Assembly (NCBI RefSeq): GCF_002005565.1
Contig: NZ_BDJC01000004.1
Coordinates: 1 to 64,000, forward strand
Direction: 5' to 3'
DNA: 64,000 bases
DNA from: Streptomyces sp. JHA26
GTDB lineage: Bacteria; Actinomycetota; Actinomycetes; Streptomycetales; Streptomycetaceae
Of the stretch, positions 18,074 through 28,050 are shown in pieces (the first letter of the stretch is position 1; each line of letters opens with the position of its first letter). The translations under genes were made by a program, and so were the position numbers. Below the pieces are notes generated by a model. The model ran no database searches. It saw only the letters and a program-made list of their open reading frames with translations, and was not told the origin of the DNA.

Positions 18074-18682
18074 ATGCCTGCAGCCCGGGAGTCCCTGCTC
18101 GACGCCGCCTACACGGCGCTGGCGCGGCGGCCGTGGACCGCCGTGCGGATGGTGGACGTGGCGGCGGCGGCCGGGGTGTCGCGGCAGACGCTGTACAACG
18201 AGTTCGGGAGCAAGGAGGGCCTCGGCCGGGCGCTCGTCCGGAGGGAGGCGGACGGGTATCTCGCCGGTGTGGAGCGCGCGCTCTCCGCGTTCGGCGACCC
18301 TCGTGAACGGCTCACCGCGGCGGCCGAGTGGACGACCTCCGCCGCCGGGGAGAACGCGCTGGTGCGGGCCATGCTCACCGGATGCTGGGGCACGTGGCTG
18401 CCCGCCCCGGCGCCGGGGGCCGTGCCGTCCTCCTCCGCCGTGCGGGCCCAGCGCCGGGCCGACGGCCCGCTGCCCTCGCCCGGCGACTTCGTGGCCCTCG
18501 TCCGCGACCGCGCCGTCGCCGCCCTGTCCGGACCCGGCGTTCCCCGCGCGGAGGCCGCCGACCTCGCCCGCACCTGCGAACTCACCGTCCGCCTCGCCCT
18601 GTCCTGCGTCGCGGCCCCGCCCGGCGAGGGCGGCGTGTCGGAACTCGTCCGCACCGTCCTGCCGCGGCGGTCGACGGCGTGA
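18074..18682 (+). CDS. TetR-family transcriptional regulator
   Basis: A 202-residue TetR-type regulator. The N-terminal helix-turn-helix is clear: [47 protein letters not shown] in sequence, with Y and F in the canonical turn positions. The C-terminal ligand/dimer domain is Ala/Pro-rich and not recognisable. ATG 18074 has GGAGG five bases upstream; ATG 18071 is the alternative. It is convergent with the SMR transporter gene 42 bp away, which makes it a candidate regulator of that pump; this is inferred from position only. Three short copies of GGCGTGACGGC lie just past its stop. Confidence 0.85.
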   Translation: MPAARESLLDAAYTALARRPWTAVRMVDVAAAAGVSRQTLYNEFGSKEGLGRALVRREADGYLAGVERALSAFGDPRERLTAAAEWTTSAAGENALVRAMLTGCWGTWLPAPAPGAVPSSSAVRAQRRADGPLPSPGDFVALVRDRAVAALSGPGVPRAEAADLARTCELTVRLALSCVAAPPGEGGVSELVRTVLPRRSTA

Positions 18683-18724
18683 CGGCCGGAGGCGTGACGG
18701 CTGGAGGCGTGACGGCCGGTGGCG

Positions 18725-19048
18725 TCAGTGGGCCGAGCCGGACAGCTGGAGCCCGATCACACCGATGATGACGAAGCTGATCGAGACGATCTTCAGCGTG
18801 GAGACCAGGTCACCCAGGAACACCATGCCGTAGATGGCGGTGCCCGCCGCCCCGATCCCGGTCCACACGGCGTACGCCGGGCCGACGTCGAGCTTCTTCA
18901 GCGACATGGTCAGCAGGCCGAAACTGCCCAGCGCGAAGGCGCAGAACGCGATCGTGGGCCAGAGCCGGGTGAAGCCGTGCGACAGCTTCAGACACACGGC
19001 GAAACCGGTCTCGAGCACCCCGGCCACTATGACCAGCAGCCACGCCAT
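18725..19048 (-). CDS. Small multidrug resistance (SMR) family transporter, SugE-like
   Basis: A 107-residue integral membrane protein with four transmembrane helices, the standard SMR length. It begins MAWLLVIVAGVLETGF, with the conserved Glu in helix 1, then LKLSHGFTRLWPT, LLTMSLKKLDVGPAYAVWTGIGA and ISFVIIGVIGLQL. The GAAGGA ribosome-binding site seven bases before ATG 19048 fixes the start. The helix 1 and KKLDVGPAYAVW patterns favour the SugE/Gdx branch (guanidinium or quaternary ammonium export) over EmrE. It works as a dimer with dual topology or with a partner; only one subunit gene is present, suggesting a homodimer. Confidence 0.88.
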   Translation of the reverse strand: MAWLLVIVAGVLETGFAVCLKLSHGFTRLWPTIAFCAFALGSFGLLTMSLKKLDVGPAYAVWTGIGAAGTAIYGMVFLGDLVSTLKIVSISFVIIGVIGLQLSGSAH

Positions 19049-19174
19049 GTGTCGTCCTTCCGTGGTCCCGTACCGCGATCGCTTCGTCGATTCGTCGGCT
19101 TTTGCTCGGGCTTGGATCCGGCTTGGTGCGATTATGCACTTACCGGTCTCACGGCACGGCAAACCACGCGAACC

Positions 19175-20188
19175 TCAGTCGCCCTCCGTCCGTTCCCGCG
19201 TCGCCAGCAGCCGGCGCAGCGAGTACAGCCGCGCCGGGTCGGCGTGGCCCTCGGCGACCCACGCGTCCAGCGCGCAGTCGGGCTCGTCGTGACTGCACGC
19301 GCGCGGGCAGCCCTCCGTGCCCGGCTCCAGGTCGGGGAAGGCGTGGATCACGCGGGACGGGTCGATGTGGGCGAGCCCGAACGACCGTACGCCCGGGGTG
19401 TCGACGACCCAGCCGCCCGTCCGGGAGGACAGCGGCAGGGCGAGGGCCGAGGTCGTCGTGTGCCGGCCGCGTCCCGTCACCGCGTTGACGTGGCCCGTCA
19501 CCCGGCGGCGCTCCTCGGGCACCAGTGTGTTGACCAGCGTCGTCTTGCCGACGCCGGAGTGGCCGACGAAGGCCGTGATCTTGCCGGCCAGGTGTTCCCG
19601 CACGAGGTCGGCCGCGGCGCCGTTCTCCAGCTCCTCGCGGCTGGTGACGACGTACGGGATGTCCAACGCGCCGTACAGGCCGAGCAGTTCGTCGGGCGGG
19701 GCGAGGTCCGACTTGGTCATCACCAGCAGGGGGGTGAGTCCGCCGTCGAACGCCGCGACCAGACAGCGGTCGATGAGGCGCGGGCGCGGTTCGGGGTCGG
19801 CGAGGGCGGTGACGATGGCGAGCTGGTCGGCGTTGGCGACGACCACGCGCTCGTAGGGGTCGTCGTCGTCCGCCGTGCGGCGCAGGACCGAGGTGCGCTC
19901 CTCGATGCGGACGATGCGCGCGAGCGTGTCCTTCTTGCCGCTCAGGTCACCGACCAGAGCCACCCGGTCGCCGACGACCGCGGCCTTGCGGCCCAGTTCG
20001 CGCGCCTTCATCGCCGTGACGATCCGGTCCTCGACGAGGCAGGTCAGCCGGCCCCGGTCCACGGTGAGGACCAGGCCCCCGGCGGCGTCCTCGTGCTTGG
20101 GCCGGATGTGCGTGCGCGGCCGGTTGCCCTTGCGGTTGGGGCGGGAGCGGATGTCGTCCTCGTCGGTGTGCTTGCCGTAGCGGCGCAT
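19175..20188 (-). CDS. rsgA: Ribosome small-subunit-dependent GTPase A
   Basis: A 337-residue circularly permuted GTPase that assists late 30S maturation. Order is N-terminal OB-fold, then the permuted G domain: G4 TKSD at about 158-161, G1 GHSGVGKTT at 209-217, G3 DTPG at 263-266. The C-terminal zinc knuckle has Cys294, Cys298, His300 and Cys305 (CPRACSHDEPDC). A basic N-terminal extension (about 30 residues, RSRPNRKGNRPR) is typical of actinobacteria. It lies 12 bp downstream of aroA on the same strand, so the two are probably co-transcribed. Confidence 0.95.
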   Translation of the reverse strand: MRRYGKHTDEDDIRSRPNRKGNRPRTHIRPKHEDAAGGLVLTVDRGRLTCLVEDRIVTAMKARELGRKAAVVGDRVALVGDLSGKKDTLARIVRIEERTSVLRRTADDDDPYERVVVANADQLAIVTALADPEPRPRLIDRCLVAAFDGGLTPLLVMTKSDLAPPDELLGLYGALDIPYVVTSREELENGAAADLVREHLAGKITAFVGHSGVGKTTLVNTLVPEERRRVTGHVNAVTGRGRHTTTSALALPLSSRTGGWVVDTPGVRSFGLAHIDPSRVIHAFPDLEPGTEGCPRACSHDEPDCALDAWVAEGHADPARLYSLRRLLATRERTEGD

Positions 20189-20200
20189 GGCGAACGGTCC

Positions 20201-21517
20201 CTACGCCCCGAGCATCCCGGTCCACAGGTCGGGGAAGTCGGGCAGCGTCTTGGCGGTCGTCGCCACGTTCTCGATCTCCACGCCCTCGACCGCGAGGCCG
20301 ATGATCGCGCCGGCGGTGGCCATGCGGTGGTCCTCGTAGGTGTGGAAGACCCCGCCGTGCAGGCGGCGCGGGCGGATGTGCAGCCCGTCGGCGGTCTCGG
20401 TGACGTCGCCGCCGAGTTCGTTGATCTCCTTGGTGAGCGCGGCCAGCCGGTCCGTCTCGTGCAGGCGCAGGTGCGCCACCCCGCGCAGGGTCGAGGGGGA
20501 GTCCGCGAGGGCCGCGACGGCCGCGATGCCGGGGGTGAGCTCGCCGACCTCGCCGAGGTCCACGTCCACGCCGTGCACGGCACCCGAGCCGGTGAACACC
20601 AGGCCGTAGTCGGTCAGTTCGCAGGAGCCGCCCATCTCGGTGAAGATCTCGCGCAGCCGGTCGCCGGGCTGGGTGGTGCGGGCCGGCCAGTCGGGGATCA
20701 CCACCTTGCCGCCGGTCACCAGCGCCGCCGCCAGGAACGGCTGGGCGTTCGACAGGTCCGGCTCGATCGTCAGGTCGCGGCCGAGCAGCGCGCCCGGCGT
20801 GACCCGCCAGACGTTCGGCTCGCCGCCGGACTCCGGGGTGTCCACCTGGGCGCCGACCGAGCGCAGCATGTCGACGGTCATGCGGATGTGCGGCATGGAC
20901 GGCAGCGCCGCGCCGGTGTGGCGGACCTCGACCCCCTGGTTGAAACGCGGCCCGGACAGCAGCAGGGCGCTGACGAACTGGGAGGACGAGGACGCGTCGA
21001 TCTCGACCGGCCCGCCCTCCAGGGCCCCGCCGCCGTGCACCGTCATGGGCAGCGCGCCGCGCTCGTCGTCGTCGATCCGGGCGCCGAGGGCGCGCAGCGC
21101 GTCGATCACCCCGTGCAGCGGGCGCTCGTACGAACGGGGGTCGCCGTCGAAGCGGACGGGACCGTCGGCGAGCGTGGCGACCGGCGGGAGGAAGCGCATG
21201 ACCGTGCCGGCGTTGCCGACGTCGACCGTGGCGGGACCGTGCAGACCGGCCGGGATGACCCGCCAGAACTCGCCGGTGCCGTCGGGACCGACGCCCTCCT
21301 CGATCTCGACGCCCATCGCGCGCAGCGCCCCGGCCATCAGCAGGGTGTCGCGGGAGCGCAGCGGGCGGCGCAGCCACCCGGGCTCGGAGGCGAGGGCGGC
21401 CAGCACCAGGGCGCGGTTGGTGACCGATTTGGACCCGGGCACGTGGACGGTCGCGTCGACGGCTCCGCTCGCGTGCGGGGCGGGCCAGAGGGCGGTGTGC
21501 GCGGAATTCACGGTCAT
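20201..21517 (-). CDS. aroA: 3-phosphoshikimate 1-carboxyvinyltransferase (EPSP synthase)
   Basis: A 438-residue EPSP synthase of the shikimate pathway, joining shikimate 3-phosphate and phosphoenolpyruvate. Motifs: [18 protein letters not shown] (phosphate-binding Lys), [25 protein letters not shown], the [12 protein letters not shown] segment, and C-terminal HETDRLAAL and [18 protein letters not shown] 21517 gives the normal family length; longer in-frame starts lack support. Dense conservation of catalytic residues indicates an active enzyme. It is followed by rsgA and separated from the M50-like gene by 151 bp. Confidence 0.95.
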   Translation of the reverse strand: MTVNSAHTALWPAPHASGAVDATVHVPGSKSVTNRALVLAALASEPGWLRRPLRSRDTLLMAGALRAMGVEIEEGVGPDGTGEFWRVIPAGLHGPATVDVGNAGTVMRFLPPVATLADGPVRFDGDPRSYERPLHGVIDALRALGARIDDDERGALPMTVHGGGALEGGPVEIDASSSSQFVSALLLSGPRFNQGVEVRHTGAALPSMPHIRMTVDMLRSVGAQVDTPESGGEPNVWRVTPGALLGRDLTIEPDLSNAQPFLAAALVTGGKVVIPDWPARTTQPGDRLREIFTEMGGSCELTDYGLVFTGSGAVHGVDVDLGEVGELTPGIAAVAALADSPSTLRGVAHLRLHETDRLAALTKEINELGGDVTETADGLHIRPRRLHGGVFHTYEDHRMATAGAIIGLAVEGVEIENVATTAKTLPDFPDLWTGMLGA

Positions 21518-21668
21518 GGGCCCCACTTTAATGGCTGAAGGCGATCGGAGATCTTGATCAAAGGTGGCGAAATCCGATCGAAACCCCGACATGGGAAGTG
21601 CCGTGCATATATGCGGCGGATGGCGGCGCGGGCGACCGCCCCCGGCCGTCGCCGACCGCCGGGGTCGC

Positions 21669-22391
21669 TCAGAGCCCCAGCAGCCAGCGGCCCCCGCCGA
21701 TCAGCGAGCACAGCGACACGGCGTGGAACAGGAAGAACCACACCGCCGCCGGCGCGTGGGACAACCGGGCCAACTGGTCCGCGTCCGAGTCGCCGGCCCC
21801 GCCCCGCGCCCGCTTGGCCTGCAGCTCGAACGCCGGCCGCACCCCGCCCAGCAGCAGGAACCACACCGCCGCGTAGGCGAACGCCGCCTGGACCTGGGGG
21901 CCGGCCAGCCAGGACGCCAGGAGGAACATCCCGCCGGTCAGCACGACCGTCAGCACGCCGTACGCGTTGCGGATCATCACCAGCAGGGCGAGCAGCAGCG
22001 CCGTCGCCGCCCACAGCAGCAGCGTGACGCGCCCGGAGGCCAGCAGCGCGGCCCCGCCGAGGCCCAGCAGCGGCGGGGCGGTGTAGCCGGCGACCGCGGT
22101 GAGGACCATGCCGAGTCCGTGCGGCCTGCCCCGGCTCAGGGTCAGGCCGCTGGTGTCCGAGTGCAGGGTGATCCCGACCAGCGTCCGGCCGGTGAGCAGG
22201 GCCACGAGGCCGTGGCCGCCCTCGTGGGCGATGGTGATCGCGTTGCGCGCCGTCCGCCACAGCGGCCGCGGCACGACGACGGCGAGCGCGGCGACCAGGG
22301 TGGCGATCACCACCCCGAGCGCCGGCTCGGGCTGGGTGCCGGTGACCTCGTCCCACAGGGAGGCGAGCGAGGCGGATGCGAGGTGGTCCAT
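21669..22391 (-). CDS. M50-like membrane metallopeptidase
   Basis: A 240-residue membrane protein with about six hydrophobic segments. The zinc-protease motif HEGGH (about residue 60) sits in a membrane segment, [17 protein letters not shown], as in M50/SpoIVFB-like intramembrane proteases. A second candidate ligand segment near the C-terminus ([15 protein letters not shown]) resembles the S2P NPxDG region only loosely. Substrates are unknown. ATG 22391 is preceded by GAGGAG at a long spacing, so the start is moderately certain. The SRAP gene begins divergently 50 bp away. Confidence 0.85.
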   Translation of the reverse strand: MDHLASASLASLWDEVTGTQPEPALGVVIATLVAALAVVVPRPLWRTARNAITIAHEGGHGLVALLTGRTLVGITLHSDTSGLTLSRGRPHGLGMVLTAVAGYTAPPLLGLGGAALLASGRVTLLLWAATALLLALLVMIRNAYGVLTVVLTGGMFLLASWLAGPQVQAAFAYAAVWFLLLGGVRPAFELQAKRARGGAGDSDADQLARLSHAPAAVWFFLFHAVSLCSLIGGGRWLLGL

Positions 22392-22441
22392 AAGGGGTGA
22401 GGGCTCCTCGTGCGGGCGCGGAGTCTGGCAGTGTGGCACGT

Positions 22442-23257
22442 ATGTGCGGACGGTATGCGGCGAGTCGTCGACCCGAGGATCTCGCAGGAATCTTCGAGAT
22501 CGAGAAGTGGGACCCCGAGGAGGCCCTGGAACCCGACTACAACGTGGCCCCCACCAAGGAGGTCTACGCCGTCCTGGACCGTCCCCTGAAGGACGCCGAG
22601 GACCCGAAGCCGGTTCGCCAGCTGCGGAGACTGAAGTGGGGACTCGTCCCCTCCTGGTCCAAGACGCCCGAGGGCGGCGCCCGGATGATCAACGCCCGCG
22701 CGGAGACCGTCCACGAGAAGCCGTCCTACCGCCGCGCCTTCGCCACCCGGCGCTGCATCCTGCCCGCCGACGGCTACTACGAGTGGGTCACCGGCACGCA
22801 GGAGCGGGACCTGGAGGTCGAGGGGCGCAGGAAGCGGCCCCGCAAGCAGCCGTACTTCGTGACCCCGGCCGACGGCTCGGTGTTCGCCATGGCGGGGCTG
22901 TACGAGTTCTGGCGGGACAGGACGCTGCCGGACGACCACCCCCGGGCCTGGTGGGCGACGTGCTCGGTGATCACGACCGAGGCGGAGACCACGCCGCTGG
23001 CCGCCGCCCCGGCCGACGGACCGCACACCCTGGCCGACATCCACCCCCGGATGCCGCTGATGCTGACGCCGGACCGGTGGGACGCCTGGCTCGACCCGGC
23101 GCGCACCGACCCCGGCGACCTCACCCCCCTGCTGGCGCCCCCGCCCCCCGGACTGATGCGGGCGTTCCCCGTCTCCACGGCCGTGAGCAACGTCCGCAAC
23201 AACGGGCCGGAGCTGCTGACGGAGCTGGAGGCACCGGAGGAGGGCACACTCTTCTGA
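22442..23257 (+). CDS. SOS response-associated peptidase (SRAP/HMCES family)
   Basis: A 271-residue SRAP-domain protein. The family forms a covalent thiazolidine link to abasic sites in single-stranded DNA through the N-terminal Cys exposed after Met removal. The sequence begins MCGRYAAS, which fixes the start at 22442. Other conserved elements are YNVAPT, the LKWGLVPSW block, MINARAETV, RRCILPADGYYEW, the FAMAGLYEFW block and IHPRMPLML. All catalytic positions appear intact. The next gene starts one base after its stop, so the two are likely co-transcribed. Confidence 0.93.
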   Translation: MCGRYAASRRPEDLAGIFEIEKWDPEEALEPDYNVAPTKEVYAVLDRPLKDAEDPKPVRQLRRLKWGLVPSWSKTPEGGARMINARAETVHEKPSYRRAFATRRCILPADGYYEWVTGTQERDLEVEGRRKRPRKQPYFVTPADGSVFAMAGLYEFWRDRTLPDDHPRAWWATCSVITTEAETTPLAAAPADGPHTLADIHPRMPLMLTPDRWDAWLDPARTDPGDLTPLLAPPPPGLMRAFPVSTAVSNVRNNGPELLTELEAPEEGTLF

Positions 23258-23258
23258 C

Positions 23259-23888
23259 GTGAAGACCGAGATCATCGACACGGAGGCCGGCGCCGCCCGC
23301 ATCACCTGGCACCCGGCCGCGAAGCCCCGCCTGGTCCTCGCCGCCGGCCACGGCGCCGGCGGCGGCATCGAGGCGCGCGACCTCGCGGCACTGGCGGCGG
23401 CGCTGCCCGCGCGGGGCGTGACCGTGGCCCTGGTCGAGCAGCCCTGGCGGGTGGCCGGCCGGAAGCTGGCGCCCGCCCCGAAGACCCTGGACACCGGCTG
23501 GCGGGGGGTGTGGCCCGCGCTGAACGGCCCCGGCCTGCCGGTGATCTCGGGCGGCCGCAGCGCCGGCGCCCGCGTCGCCTGCCGCACCGCGGCCGAACTG
23601 GGCGCCCACGCCGTGCTCGCCCTGAGCTTCCCGCTGCACCCGCCGGGCAAGCCGGAGAGGTCCCGCGCCCAGGAGCTGCTCGGGGCCGGGGTGCCCACCC
23701 TCGTGGTCCAGGGCGGCAACGACCCGTTCGGGAAGCCCGAGGAGTTCCCCGAGGGGCCCTACGACCTGACCCGGGTGCCGTACGGCGACCACGGCTTCGC
23801 CGTGTCCGGACGGGCGGGGATCACGCAGGAGGAGGCCCTGGCACTGCTCACCGACGGCGTCGCGGAGTGGGTCCGCTCACTCGGCTGA
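23259..23888 (+). CDS. Alpha/beta-hydrolase-fold protein (KANL3/Tex30 type)
   Basis: A 209-residue alpha/beta-hydrolase domain. It has the oxyanion strand LVLAAGHGAGGG near residue 27, the nucleophile elbow ISGGRSAGARVA (Ser in GRSAG), the acid strand VPTLVVQGGNDPFG and the His in VPYGDHGFAV. The substrate is unknown. The GTG start lies one base after the SRAP stop, suggesting a common transcript. SigR's autoregulated promoter begins just after its stop, so this gene sets the upstream boundary of the sigR operon. Confidence 0.85.
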   Translation: MKTEIIDTEAGAARITWHPAAKPRLVLAAGHGAGGGIEARDLAALAAALPARGVTVALVEQPWRVAGRKLAPAPKTLDTGWRGVWPALNGPGLPVISGGRSAGARVACRTAAELGAHAVLALSFPLHPPGKPERSRAQELLGAGVPTLVVQGGNDPFGKPEEFPEGPYDLTRVPYGDHGFAVSGRAGITQEEALALLTDGVAEWVRSLG

Positions 23889-23894
23889 GGGCCC

Positions 23895-23921
23895 GGGAAT
23901 GACCGGCGGACGACCGCTGTT
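23895..23921 (+). promoter_or_regulatory. SigR-dependent autoregulatory promoter of sigR (p2 type)
   Basis: GGGAAT, 18 bases, then GTT: an exact match to the Streptomyces SigR consensus. It lies 272 bp upstream of the main sigR start and 60 bp before an in-frame ATG (23981) that would give a longer SigR. A housekeeping-like -10 TATCCT at 24114 could be the constitutive p1. Confidence 0.85.
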
Positions 23922-24166
23922 GTGGCCGACATACGGTGCTGGACATCAGCACCGACGCCGTACGAGAGGAAGTCCGCCGCATGGCTTCAGCCTTCTGCCC
24001 GAGTCGCAGCAGTCGTGCCGACCTGGACTGGACGGTGCTGCACGCGGCGAAGACCGCCCCTGGTCGGACGGCGGGCGGTCTGAATCGGCAAGCGCCTCGG
24101 ACCGCAGGTCGTCTATCCTCCGATTCCAGCGGGGCCGATTTCGGCACCGTGACGTCACTGGAGGAG

Positions 24167-24846
<680 letters not shown>

Positions 24847-24850
<4 letters not shown>

Positions 24851-25158
24851 GCTGCGGAGAGCCGCACGAGACGGATTGCAGCGAAATCCTCGATCATCTC
24901 TACGAGTTCCTCGACCGGGAGATGCCGGACTCGGACTGCGCGAAGTTCGAGCACCACTTCGAGGAGTGCTCGCCCTGCCTGGAGAAGTACGGGCTGGAGC
25001 AGGCCGTGAAGAAGCTGGTCAAGCGGTGCTGCGGACACGACGACGTGCCGGGTGACCTGCGCTCCAAGGTCATGGGCCGGATCGACCTGATCCGCTCGGG
25101 CCAGTCGGTGCCCGAGCACGACGTCACGGCGGCGCCGTCCGCTCCACAGGAGTCCTGA
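24847..25158 (+). CDS. rsrA: Redox-sensing zinc anti-sigma factor RsrA
   Basis: A 103-residue ZAS-family anti-sigma factor. Cys11, His37, Cys41 and Cys44 (HFEECSPC, the Hx3Cx2C motif) are all present; in S. coelicolor these bind zinc and form the disulfide that releases SigR. Additional Cys are at 3, 31 and in KRCCGHDD. The ATG overlaps the sigR stop (ATGA), ensuring equimolar synthesis. Reduced zinc-bound RsrA binds SigR; oxidation breaks the complex and activates the promoter at 23895. Confidence 0.96.
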
Positions 25159-25279
25159 GACCGCGGCGCCCCGCGCCACGCGTCACTCGTCCGTGCTAAT
25201 CCGCGGGATGTCCGCCCGCCTCCCCCACCGCCGAACCTAGGCTCGCGAGCCTGACGGGAACGGTCGGGGGGAGGCGCTC

Positions 25280-26608
25280 ATGGACGGGGTACCGGCACGG
25301 GCGCGTGCGTATGTCGCCGGTGTCGTTCTCGCCGCCCTGCTCTGCCTGCGCCCGCCGGCCCAGGCGTCCACCCCCTGGTGGGCCGTCCTGCTGCTCGCCG
25401 GGCTGTACGCGGGCTGCGAGCACGTCGCCCGGTCCCGGTTCGTCGGGACCTGCTACCCCGTCCTGCTCGCCGGGGCCTTCCTGCTCCCGCCGCACGCCGC
25501 CGCGCTCGTGGCGCTGCCGGGGGCCCTGCTGTCCCCGGTGACGCGGCGGCCGACCGCCCTGCGGCGGGCCTGGCGGGCCGCGCAGCTGACACTCGCCGTG
25601 TGGGCCGCGGCCCGGGTGTACGGGGAGTGCGGCGGGCGGGACGCGGTCGCGGGCCCGGACTTCCCCTACGCGCTCGTACCGGCGGGTGCCGCGGTGCCCG
25701 CCTTCTGCCTGGTGCTGGCCCTGCTGGACGGCGGGATCCTGACGCTGGCCGACCGGGTGCCGGCCCGGCGGGCGTGGCGGGGGCTGTTCTCCCGTTCGCT
25801 CGCCCCGATCGCCGTGCACGGGCTCGCCGGTCTCATGATGGCCGTCCTGTGGCGCAGCCCCTACGGTCCGGTCGCCGCGCTGCTCGTGCTCCTGCCCATG
25901 GGCGTGGCCTGGTGGGCGTTCGCCCAGTACCACCGGGAGAGAGCCGCGCACCAGGCGACCATCCGCGCCCTGGTGCAGGCCGTCGACATCAAGGACGGCT
26001 ACACCCGCGGACACAGCGAACGGGTCGGCCACGCCTCGATGATGATCGCCCGCGAGCTGGGCCTGGACGACGAGCGCGTCGAGACGCTCCGCTTCGCCGG
26101 GATCCTGCACGACGTGGGCAAGCTCGGGGTGCCCACGCGACTGCTGCGCAAGGACGGTCCGCTGACGCCGGAGGAACGGCGCGTGATCGAGCTGCACCCC
26201 GAGTACGGGCACGAGATGGTGCGCGGCATCCGCTTCCTCGGCGAGGCCCGGGCCGCCGTACTGCACCACCACGAACGCCTGGACGGCAGCGGATACCCCT
26301 ACGGGCTGGCGGGCGGCCAGATCCCCGAGTCGGCCCGGGTGGTCGCCGTCGCCGACGCCTTCGACGCGATGACGTCCACCCGGTCCTACAGCAGGGCGAG
26401 GCCCGTCGCGGCGGCCCTGGAGGAACTCCGGCGGTGCGCGGGAACCCACTTCGACCCCCGGATGGTCGGGGCGCTGGTGCGGGCCCTGGAACACCACGGC
26501 TGGCACCCGGCGGTGACCTCCGACGGCACCCCCGCCCGCCCGCCCCGGCCGGCCGGCACCCACAGCCGGGACGCGCACGACGGCGTGGCGAAGAAGGGAG
26601 CCCCGTGA
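25280..26608 (+). CDS. Membrane-anchored HD-GYP domain protein
   Basis: A 442-residue protein. The first ~215 residues hold about six to seven hydrophobic segments (VAGVVLAALLCL, WAVLLLAGLYAG, LLAGAFLLPP, LMMAVLWRS). A cytoplasmic HD-GYP domain follows: TRGHSERVGHASMMIA, GILHDVGKLGVP (HD and GK), LHPEYGHEM, and HHHERLDGSGYPYGL. All catalytic motifs of HD-GYP phosphodiesterases are present. These usually hydrolyse cyclic di-GMP, though other cyclic dinucleotides are possible. The ATG follows GGGAGG. The stop overlaps the GTG of a second HD gene by 4 bp. Confidence 0.9.
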   Translation: MDGVPARARAYVAGVVLAALLCLRPPAQASTPWWAVLLLAGLYAGCEHVARSRFVGTCYPVLLAGAFLLPPHAAALVALPGALLSPVTRRPTALRRAWRAAQLTLAVWAAARVYGECGGRDAVAGPDFPYALVPAGAAVPAFCLVLALLDGGILTLADRVPARRAWRGLFSRSLAPIAVHGLAGLMMAVLWRSPYGPVAALLVLLPMGVAWWAFAQYHRERAAHQATIRALVQAVDIKDGYTRGHSERVGHASMMIARELGLDDERVETLRFAGILHDVGKLGVPTRLLRKDGPLTPEERRVIELHPEYGHEMVRGIRFLGEARAAVLHHHERLDGSGYPYGLAGGQIPESARVVAVADAFDAMTSTRSYSRARPVAAALEELRRCAGTHFDPRMVGALVRALEHHGWHPAVTSDGTPARPPRPAGTHSRDAHDGVAKKGAP

Positions 26609-27936
26609 CGGCGCCGGGGGCGACGGAGGGGCTCCACCCCGCACGCACCGGCCGCGACCGTGCCGGTGCGTGGTGGCCGCGCGCGCACGCCGTGACGGCG
26701 TCACGGGCCCCGGCGGTGCTCCTGACGCACGCCGGGGCCGCCCTCCTCGCGCTCGTGTGCCTCGCCTCCGTGCTGTGGTCGGGCATCGTGGAGCGCCCCG
26801 CCGCGCTCGCCTTCGGCCTGCTCGTCGCGCTCGGCGAGCTCACCCGCCGGACCGGGGGCGAGGGACGGGAGACGGCCCCCCTCGGGACCGCCGGGGCACT
26901 GGCGTACGCCCTGCTCGGGGAGAACGCCGGACGGCCCGTGCACCACGGGGTCGCCCAGACCGTCACCGTGGTGCTCGTCGCCTCGCTGCTCGGCAGCGTC
27001 CCGCACGTCGCGCGCGGTGACGGCCCCGTGCTCGACCCCCTGGCACGGCGCCTGCTCACCGTCGCCTTCGCCGCCGTGTGCTTCCGGCCCCCGGCCGGGC
27101 AGGGCACCTTCCGCGACTGGGGCGGCCCCGCCCACGCGCTGCTGCTGGTCGCGCTGCTCGCCCTGACGGCGCTGTGCGACGCCGTGCTCGCCGCGGCACC
27201 GGCGCACGCGCGCACCGGATGGCCCTTCGGCCCGCTGCTGCGCGAGGAGCTGCGGGCCATGGTCGGCATCACCTCCGCGGTGTGCGCCACGGGGGCGGTG
27301 ATGGCGCTCGCGGTGGCCGTCGCGGGACTGTGGGCGCTGCCCGTCTTCTGCGTGCCGCTGCTGCTCACCCAGCTGTCCTACCGGCGGTACGCCGCCGTCC
27401 GCGCCACCTACCGGCAGACCATCGCCTCCCTGGCCCGGTCCACCGAGATCGCCGGGTACACCCCCGCCGGGCACGCCCGCCGCGTCGCCGAGCTCAGCAC
27501 GGCCGTCGGACGGGACCTGGGGCTGTCCGGGCCCGAGCTGACGGTGCTGGAGTACGCGGCCCTCATGCACGACATCGGGCAGCTGAGCCTCGTCGACCCG
27601 GTCCCGGCGGGCGCCACGGCCGGTCTGCCCGTGACCGAACAGCGGCGGATCGCGCTGCTCGGCGGGGCCGTCGTCCGCCGGACCGGCGTCGACGCGGCGG
27701 TCGCCGTGGTGGTGGAGCGGCAGGCCGACCCCTGCCACGAGCAGCCGGTCGCCGCGCGGATCGTGCGCGCGGTGAACGCCTACGAGGAGAAGGCGCGGGA
27801 CGCCGGGCCCGGCGGGGACCTCACCGCGCTGGAGGAGCTGCGCCTGGCCACCGCGGGCGACTACGCTCCCGACGTCGTGGAGGCACTGGCCCGGGTGCTC
27901 TCCCGGGGCAGCCTTACCTCGCCCCCGGCTGGGTAA
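26605..27936 (+). CDS. Membrane-anchored degenerate HD-domain protein
   Basis: A 443-residue paralogue of the upstream gene, coupled to it through a GTGA overlap. About seven hydrophobic segments precede a C-terminal HD domain (about residues 270-443). The domain keeps TPAGHARRVAELS and LMHDIGQLSLVD, but GK is GQ and the downstream HHExxDGxGYP element is missing (VVVERQADPCHEQP instead). It is therefore unlikely to be an active HD-GYP phosphodiesterase; a sensor or regulatory partner of the upstream enzyme is a reasonable inference. The membrane part is diverged from that of the first gene. Confidence 0.85.
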   Translation: MTAPGATEGLHPARTGRDRAGAWWPRAHAVTASRAPAVLLTHAGAALLALVCLASVLWSGIVERPAALAFGLLVALGELTRRTGGEGRETAPLGTAGALAYALLGENAGRPVHHGVAQTVTVVLVASLLGSVPHVARGDGPVLDPLARRLLTVAFAAVCFRPPAGQGTFRDWGGPAHALLLVALLALTALCDAVLAAAPAHARTGWPFGPLLREELRAMVGITSAVCATGAVMALAVAVAGLWALPVFCVPLLLTQLSYRRYAAVRATYRQTIASLARSTEIAGYTPAGHARRVAELSTAVGRDLGLSGPELTVLEYAALMHDIGQLSLVDPVPAGATAGLPVTEQRRIALLGGAVVRRTGVDAAVAVVVERQADPCHEQPVAARIVRAVNAYEEKARDAGPGGDLTALEELRLATAGDYAPDVVEALARVLSRGSLTSPPAG

Positions 27937-28050
27937 CCCATGGGTAATGAGCGCCCTCCGAGCCGTACATGGTTTGATGCGCAGGAGAGGGTGTCCGGGG
28001 GCGCGGAAAGGCACAGCCAGCCCACAGAACGGAACTGGCAGGCGGGAATC

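Noticed and set aside
18679..18730. Three copies of a ~15-bp GGCGTGACGGC-type repeat after the TetR gene
   Set aside because: Too short and too low in complexity to be a functional repeat family; likely slippage.
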